This document shows, in pieces, positions 59,600 to 64,000 of a stretch of 64,000 bases of DNA. Position 1 is the first letter of the stretch. Each line of letters starts with the position of its first letter. A program made the translations under genes and the position numbers. This DNA is from Eubacteriaceae bacterium (GTDB lineage: Bacteria > Bacillota > Clostridia > Peptostreptococcales > Anaerovoracaceae), in contig CABIXY010000010.1 in the NCBI GenBank assembly GCA_902362805.1, forward strand, positions 7,175 through 71,174. The letters are read 5' to 3'. The notes beneath the pieces are model-generated. The model searched no databases and was not told where the DNA came from. It was given only the letters and a program-made list of their open reading frames with translations.

Positions 59600-62305
59600 T
59601 CAGCGCCCCTTATTTGCCTTCTTGTTTCTCATGATCTTGATCTGGCGTTTTGCGGCATATGGCAGAATGGCCTTCATCTTGTCTTCACTTCTCATCATCT
59701 TGCTAGCCTCCAGCTCCCTATTCAGATGGATAGCGTCGAACTCACACTTTGTCGTACAGACACCGCAGCCGATGCATCGATTGTAATCGACCACAGAAGC
59801 GCCGCATCCCAGACACCGTGCAGTTTCAATGGCAATCTGTTCCTCGGTCAAAGGCTTGCGCAGATCGCGGAAAGTGGACTTCGCATCCTCACCGTTCCTG
59901 CCCGGTACCTGGCGGCTGGAATTGTCGTAACTATCCTCGGCAATATCCAGGTTCTTCTTATCCAACTCGATGTATTGGCGCAGGTTTCTGCCGATGGTCA
60001 GGCTCTGTCCCTCGTGGACAAAGCGGTGAATTGACACGGAGGCTTCTTTTCCTGCTGCGATGGCATCGATGGCAAACTTCGGTCCGGTGTAGACGTCACC
60101 GCCCACAAAGATATCCGGCTCTGCCGTCTGATAGGTCACGGGGTCTGCCATTGCACCGTTTCCGCGCCCCAGTTCAACCTTGCTGCCCTCCAGGAGACCG
60201 CCCCACTGGATGCTCTGACCCACACTGAGAAGCACGTTTTCACATTCCACTGTGATGGTGTTATTTTCGTCGTAAACCGGTGCAAATCGACCGTTATCGT
60301 CAAATACCGATACACATTTCTTGAATACGACTGCCTTCACTTTGCCCTCTTCTGTCAAAATCTCCGCCGGTCCCCAGCTGTTGCCCACTTTGATGCCTTC
60401 TTCTTCCGCTTCTGCCACCTCGTCATCTGCCGCCGGCATGATGTCGCGGCTTTCCAGGCAATACATAGATACTTCAGATGAGCCGCATCTAACCGCCGCT
60501 CTAGCTACGTCTACAGCGACGTTGCCGCCGCCTATGACCACGGTGCGTCCTGAAAGCTTGATATCTGTGGCGCTGTTTACTTTGTATAAAAACTCGACTC
60601 CCGTGTCCACGCCTTCTGCCTCTTCGCCCGGTACGCCGATTTTGCGTCCGCCCTGGCAGCCGATGGCTATGTAAAAGGCTTTGTATCCTTCTTCCCGCAG
60701 CTTATCGATGGTCAAATCTTTTCCCACCTCGATGCCGCATTGAAACTCTACGCCCATCTGACGCAGCACGTCGATTTCTGCTTCGATGACGTCCTTTTCC
60801 AGCCTGAAGGAAGGAATGCCGTGCATCAGCATGCCGCCCGGTCTGTCGGCTTTCTCAAAGATGGTGACAGGATAACCCTTCTGCGCCAGATAGAAGGCAC
60901 AACTCATGCCTGCAGGTCCCGCGCCGATGACAGCAATCTTTTCTGCAAAAGGTTTGTTCAGTTGATTGAGCATCTGCGGCACATAACGTGACTCTGCCTT
61001 CAGTTCCTGCTGCGCGATAAAATCTTTGATATCGTCAATTGCCACTGGATCGTCGATTTCACCTCTGGTACAGGCATCTTCACAGCGGCGGTTACAGATT
61101 CGCCCGCAGACTGCCGGGAACGGATTCTCTTTTTTAATCAACTTGAGAGCGTCCATGTATTTTCCCTGAGCAGCCATTTTGATGTATCCCTGCACGGCAA
61201 TATGCGCCGGGCAGTTGGTCTTACAAGGAGAAGTTCCCGTATCATAGCAGTTGATCTGATTTTCGTCTCTGTAATCAGGGCTCCACTTCTCAGGCCCCCA
61301 TTTAACCGCGTCAGGCAGCTCCCGCACCGGATATTCGATAGGCTCCTTGGTGCAGAGTTTCTGCCCCAGCTTGACGGCTCCCGCCGGACAGTATTCCACG
61401 CATTGCCCGCAGGCTACGCACTTTTCTGTGTCCACTTTGGCGATGTAGCTGGATCTGGACATGTTGGGCGTATTGAAATACTGTGATGTACGCAGGGCAT
61501 AACAGGAACAGACACAGCAGTTACAGATGGCGAAGATTTTGTCCTCTCCGTCGATGTTGGTAATCTGATGTACAAAACCGTTGTCCTCGGCTCGCTGCAG
61601 AATCTCCATCACTTCATCGATATCGATGTAGCGTCCTTTGCCCGTCTCCACGATGTAGTCCGCCATATCGCCGACGCCGATACACATGTCGTCTTCCAGA
61701 TGGCCGCAGCCCTCACCCAAAATGCGCCTGGAACGACGGCAGGAACAGGCGCCTACTGCATATTTGCCTTCATATTTTTTCAGCCAGTGGGAAATATGCT
61801 CGATGCTGAGGGACTTCTGTTCTGTCGGGATGGCCTTTTCTACCGGAATGACATGCATGCCGACGCCAGCTCCTCCCGGCGGAATCATCGGCGTAATCTT
61901 CTCAAGAGGCAGGAAAGACATCCGCTCGAACATCCTCGCCACTTCCGGATGGGTCTCCACCTGCTCTTTGTTCATATTCATAAATTCCGCACAGCCAGGA
62001 ACGAACATCGGCAAAACGTACTGCTTGTGATGATCCGCGTTTTCCCAGTTGTATTCCAAAAGACCGATGACGCTCATCTCTTCCATCAGTTCATGGGTGC
62101 GCTCTGCGCTTTTGCCGCATTTCTTTGCAATGGCCTCTGGCGTGGTCGGCACTCTGACTTTCATGGCCAAAGCCACCTCCGCCATCTCGTCGGTTACCAC
62201 ACAGGCCAGGCCGTAGTATTCCGGGTCGTCTGCCGTAACCTTGTGGCCGATGCGGTCCGTAATCTTCTGCCCCAGCTTTATAATCAATTCTCTCTCTTGT
62301 GCCAT
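59600..62305 (-). CDS. Large Fe-S/FAD pyridine-nucleotide oxidoreductase (GltD-like, multi-ferredoxin)
   Basis: 901 residues. N-terminal about 280 residues: winged-helix-like helices (VPTTPEAIAKKCGKSAERTHELMEEM) and two cysteine clusters (GACSCRRSRR near 185, CNCCVCSCYALR near 260). Then a 4Fe-4S ferredoxin CVACGQCVEYCPAG (about 292-305), a GltD-type Fe-S segment (CKTNCPAHI, then CGRICNRRCEDAC, about 350-415), FAD site GAGPAGMSCAFYLAQKG (about 460), NAD(P) site GGGNVAVDVARA (about 590), and a C-terminal ferredoxin CIGCGVCTTKCEFDAI (about 838-853). Resembles NfnB/GltD-type bifurcating subunits. Sandwiched between hypB and hypA. It may pass electrons between ferredoxin and NAD(P)H for an enzyme encoded elsewhere. 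Confidence 0.82.
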   Translation of the reverse strand: MAQERELIIKLGQKITDRIGHKVTADDPEYYGLACVVTDEMAEVALAMKVRVPTTPEAIAKKCGKSAERTHELMEEMSVIGLLEYNWENADHHKQYVLPMFVPGCAEFMNMNKEQVETHPEVARMFERMSFLPLEKITPMIPPGGAGVGMHVIPVEKAIPTEQKSLSIEHISHWLKKYEGKYAVGACSCRRSRRILGEGCGHLEDDMCIGVGDMADYIVETGKGRYIDIDEVMEILQRAEDNGFVHQITNIDGEDKIFAICNCCVCSCYALRTSQYFNTPNMSRSSYIAKVDTEKCVACGQCVEYCPAGAVKLGQKLCTKEPIEYPVRELPDAVKWGPEKWSPDYRDENQINCYDTGTSPCKTNCPAHIAVQGYIKMAAQGKYMDALKLIKKENPFPAVCGRICNRRCEDACTRGEIDDPVAIDDIKDFIAQQELKAESRYVPQMLNQLNKPFAEKIAVIGAGPAGMSCAFYLAQKGYPVTIFEKADRPGGMLMHGIPSFRLEKDVIEAEIDVLRQMGVEFQCGIEVGKDLTIDKLREEGYKAFYIAIGCQGGRKIGVPGEEAEGVDTGVEFLYKVNSATDIKLSGRTVVIGGGNVAVDVARAAVRCGSSEVSMYCLESRDIMPAADDEVAEAEEEGIKVGNSWGPAEILTEEGKVKAVVFKKCVSVFDDNGRFAPVYDENNTITVECENVLLSVGQSIQWGGLLEGSKVELGRGNGAMADPVTYQTAEPDIFVGGDVYTGPKFAIDAIAAGKEASVSIHRFVHEGQSLTIGRNLRQYIELDKKNLDIAEDSYDNSSRQVPGRNGEDAKSTFRDLRKPLTEEQIAIETARCLGCGASVVDYNRCIGCGVCTTKCEFDAIHLNRELEASKMMRSEDKMKAILPYAAKRQIKIMRNKKANKGR

Positions 62306-62316
62306 ATCATTCCCTC

Positions 62317-62988
62317 CTATCTATTCCAACCTGCAGCTTCACGTCTCAGCCAGTCGGTCCAGGCGTCAAAGCCTTCGCCGGTCTTTGCCGATATGTAAAA
62401 CACTTCTGCCTTCGGGTTCAGTTTGTGAATCCGCTCCCTGACAGCCTCCGTATCAAAATCATCAAAGACATGCAGGGTATCGCATTTGTTGATCAAAACC
62501 ACGTCACTAATCTGGAACATCAGCGGATATTTCAGCGGTTTATCATCGCCCTCCGGTACAGACAAAATCATCGCATTCTTGACGCTGCCTGTATCAAACT
62601 CAGCCGGGCAGACCAGATTGCCGACGTTCTCCAGAACCACCAGATCTAAATCTTTTGCGTTCAGCTGCTCTATGCCCTGCCGGGTCATATCTGCATCCAG
62701 ATGACACATGCCGCCGGTGTGAAGCTGAATGGTCTTCGCTCCCGTTTCTGAGATGGCTTTGGCATCTACATCGGAATCGATATCCGCCTCCATGACGCCG
62801 ATTTTCATCTCGCCTGCGAGCATGGCGATGGTCCTCTTCAGGGTCGTCGTCTTACCTGCTCCGGGAGACGACATCAGGTTCAAGAGGAAGGTTTTCTCCT
62901 CCTTTAACTGCTGTCTCAGCTTTTCTGCGTCCGCGTCGTTATCTGCAAATACGCTTTGCTTTACCTCAATGATCTTGAAATCTTTCAT
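62317..62988 (-). CDS. hypB: HypB-type nickel-insertion GTPase
   Basis: About 223 residues from the ATG at 62988 (AAGGTGG upstream). G1 SSPGAGKTT (about 40-48), MEADIDSDVDA switch region, ENVGNLVCPAEFD (about 125-137) with the conserved Cys of the metal site, NKCD G4 motif (about 170). The N-terminal CxxCGC high-affinity nickel site of E. coli HypB is absent, as in many clostridia. First gene of the operon; the promoter is controlled with the divergent GntR gene. Confidence 0.93.
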   Translation of the reverse strand: MKDFKIIEVKQSVFADNDADAEKLRQQLKEEKTFLLNLMSSPGAGKTTTLKRTIAMLAGEMKIGVMEADIDSDVDAKAISETGAKTIQLHTGGMCHLDADMTRQGIEQLNAKDLDLVVLENVGNLVCPAEFDTGSVKNAMILSVPEGDDKPLKYPLMFQISDVVLINKCDTLHVFDDFDTEAVRERIHKLNPKAEVFYISAKTGEGFDAWTDWLRREAAGWNR

Positions 62989-63019
62989 ATTCTTACCACC
63001 TTGCAAATTCCTGTCTGTT

Positions 63020-63141
63020 TGGTCAGACCAAATACCATAACGATTGTTATACTATTAACATACATGATGAACTGCCTTTTGTCAACCGATTAGGAGAATC
63101 TTTACAAATATTCTGAATTGTGCTATCATATGGTCAGACCA
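63020..63141. promoter_or_regulatory. Divergent promoters with two identical FadR-type operators
   Basis: TGGTCAGACCA occurs at 63020-63030 and at 63131-63141, an exact palindrome matching the TGGTNNNACCA pattern of FCD/FadR regulators. Minus promoter: TTGACA (63085-63080), 17-base spacer, TATGTT (63062-63057). Plus promoter: TTTACA (63101-63106), 17-base spacer, TATCAT (63124-63129). Each operator sits just downstream of one promoter. Confidence 0.75.
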
Positions 63142-63163
63142 GAATAACATGGAGGTACGCATT

Positions 63164-63889
63164 TTGAAATTCGAAAGCTTGAAAAGACCTACAATCAAAG
63201 AAATGTTTATCAATAAGATGGAGTCCATGATTCTCTCAGGAGAACTGCCCGTAGGAGAAAAACTGCCCTCGGAACGGGCCATGGCAGAAGAAATGAATAT
63301 CAGTAAAACCGCCGTACACGACGGTCTGAAGGATCTGGAGCGTTTCGGCTTTGTGAAATCGACTCCGAAGCAGGGAACTGTCGTAACCGATTATGTGGAG
63401 ACCGGCTCTCTAGAGACTTTGACAGAAATCATCAAATACAACAATAACAGGATGGATGCACAGACCTATCGATCGATTCTGGAACTGCGTTTGGTGCTGG
63501 AGCCCCTGACATTTGAGCGGTTTGTGCAGAGAGCCACACCAGCAGACTACGAAAAACTGCAGGAACTCTTTGCTATCGCGGAGAAGATTCCGGCGGACTC
63601 ACAGCATGCCGGCCAGTGGGCTGACGCGCTTTTTGCCTACCATCACTTTATCTATATCAAGTCAGGTAACAACCTGTTCTCCCTGATTTACCATACATTC
63701 AAGCAGGTGTCCCTCCTCCACTTCAAAAAGTATTGTGAGACTCGCGGCAGCCAGGCTTCTGCCTCTGTGACTTCCATTCACAGATACCTTCTGGCAGGCG
63801 ACGGAAATGCAGCCGGCTCGATTTTGACGGAGGAGATTCACTGTTACTGCCAGATGACCGGATTGCAGCTGTACGAAGAAACGCACTAA
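63164..63889 (+). CDS. GntR/FadR-type (FCD) transcriptional regulator of the hyp operon
   Basis: About 241 residues. The likely start is the TTG at 63164, because GGAGGT lies seven bases ahead; an in-frame ATG at 63149 would sit inside that ribosome site. Winged helix 10-75 with GEKLPSERAMAEEMNISKTAVHDGLKDLERFG (positions about 32-64) and FCD ligand domain about 95-230 (TYRSILELRLVLEPLT; ADALFAYHHFIYIKSGN with metal-type His residues). Not closely related to the three GntR proteins in the 19-33 kb module. The two TGGTCAGACCA sites flank the divergent promoters, so it should repress itself and hypB. Confidence 0.9.
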   Translation: MKFESLKRPTIKEMFINKMESMILSGELPVGEKLPSERAMAEEMNISKTAVHDGLKDLERFGFVKSTPKQGTVVTDYVETGSLETLTEIIKYNNNRMDAQTYRSILELRLVLEPLTFERFVQRATPADYEKLQELFAIAEKIPADSQHAGQWADALFAYHHFIYIKSGNNLFSLIYHTFKQVSLLHFKKYCETRGSQASASVTSIHRYLLAGDGNAAGSILTEEIHCYCQMTGLQLYEETH

Positions 63890-63890
63890 A

Positions 63891-63920
63891 AAAACGGCGG
63901 GTAGGGTCACCCGCCGTTTT
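63891..63920 (+). terminator. Terminator of the GntR gene
   Basis: AAAACGGCGGGT (63891-63902) and ACCCGCCGTTTT (63909-63920), perfect arms, six-base loop. Confidence 0.85.
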
Positions 63921-64000
63921 CGTATGACATTCTGCCCAAAGAGCCGCTGGCGATTTGCCTGGCAGAATTTATGCTGGCGTTCCCCGGCCTATGGCTGGTT

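Noticed and set aside
63921..64000. Possible end of a minus-strand gene at the right edge
   Set aside because: An open minus-strand frame reaches the edge but is too short to identify and overlaps the terminator; left uncalled.

Overview
The window looks like chromosome of an anaerobic, amino-acid- and amine-fermenting member of the Clostridia. I would guess Anaerovoracaceae (Clostridial Family XIII, Emergencia- or Aminipila-like). This rests on gene content only: strong AGGAGG-type ribosome sites, sigma-A promoters, HypA/HypB, a non-pyrrolysine MttB-family methyltransferase beside a BCCT transporter, several amino-acid transporters, and no respiratory genes. I saw no tRNA, rRNA, CRISPR array, prophage or complete insertion sequence.

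Layout. 1-7.8 kb: the 5' part of an AAA/DUF4143 ATPase gene, an XpaC-TelA pair, an HD hydrolase, then a run of pgeF, HhH-GPD glycosylase, shikimate kinase and ABC-F ATPase. 7.8-13.6 kb: an AT-rich accessory stretch holding a decayed DUF4143 ATPase, a lone SMC-like ATPase with a zinc-hook-like cysteine cluster, a RelB-RelE type toxin-antitoxin pair, and a secreted protein translationally coupled to a small membrane protein. 13.6-18.9 kb: a compact minus-strand operon mtnA, two EamA exporters, scpA, scpB, CpXC protein.

18.9-33 kb: an amino-acid/quaternary-amine module. It holds three paralogous GntR/FCD regulators, two paralogous Glu/Leu/Phe/Val-type dehydrogenases, two closely related NSS sodium symporters, an MttB-like methyltransferase with a BCCT importer, and an embedded ABC-2 exporter with its TetR regulator. 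Four of the promoters carry a TGCAC-cored motif at or just after the predicted transcription start, so the module may be one small regulon. 33-43.8 kb: two lytic transglycosylases, a PhzF protein, and a long minus-strand run yhbY, truA, dCMP deaminase, TagO/WecA-like transferase, MATE, subtilase, followed upstream by a membrane diguanylate cyclase.

43.9-50.1 kb: an unrecognised cluster of LVIVD-repeat protein, a double ferredoxin-like-fold protein, a flavodoxin-like reductase with zinc ribbon, an MFS transporter and a LysR regulator. It is threaded with copies of a structured repeat of about 100 bp: four tandem copies at period 109, plus single copies at 47.6 kb and 52.5 kb. This repeat family is the most unusual non-coding signal here. 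50.2-59.1 kb: a prepilin peptidase, an AspT/YidE-type transporter, an M1 peptidase lipoprotein, and an AgrC/AgrA-like two-component system followed by an APC permease. 59.2-63.9 kb: hypB, a 901-residue Fe-S/FAD oxidoreductase and hypA in one operon, divergent from a GntR/FCD regulator, with two identical TGGTCAGACCA operators between them.
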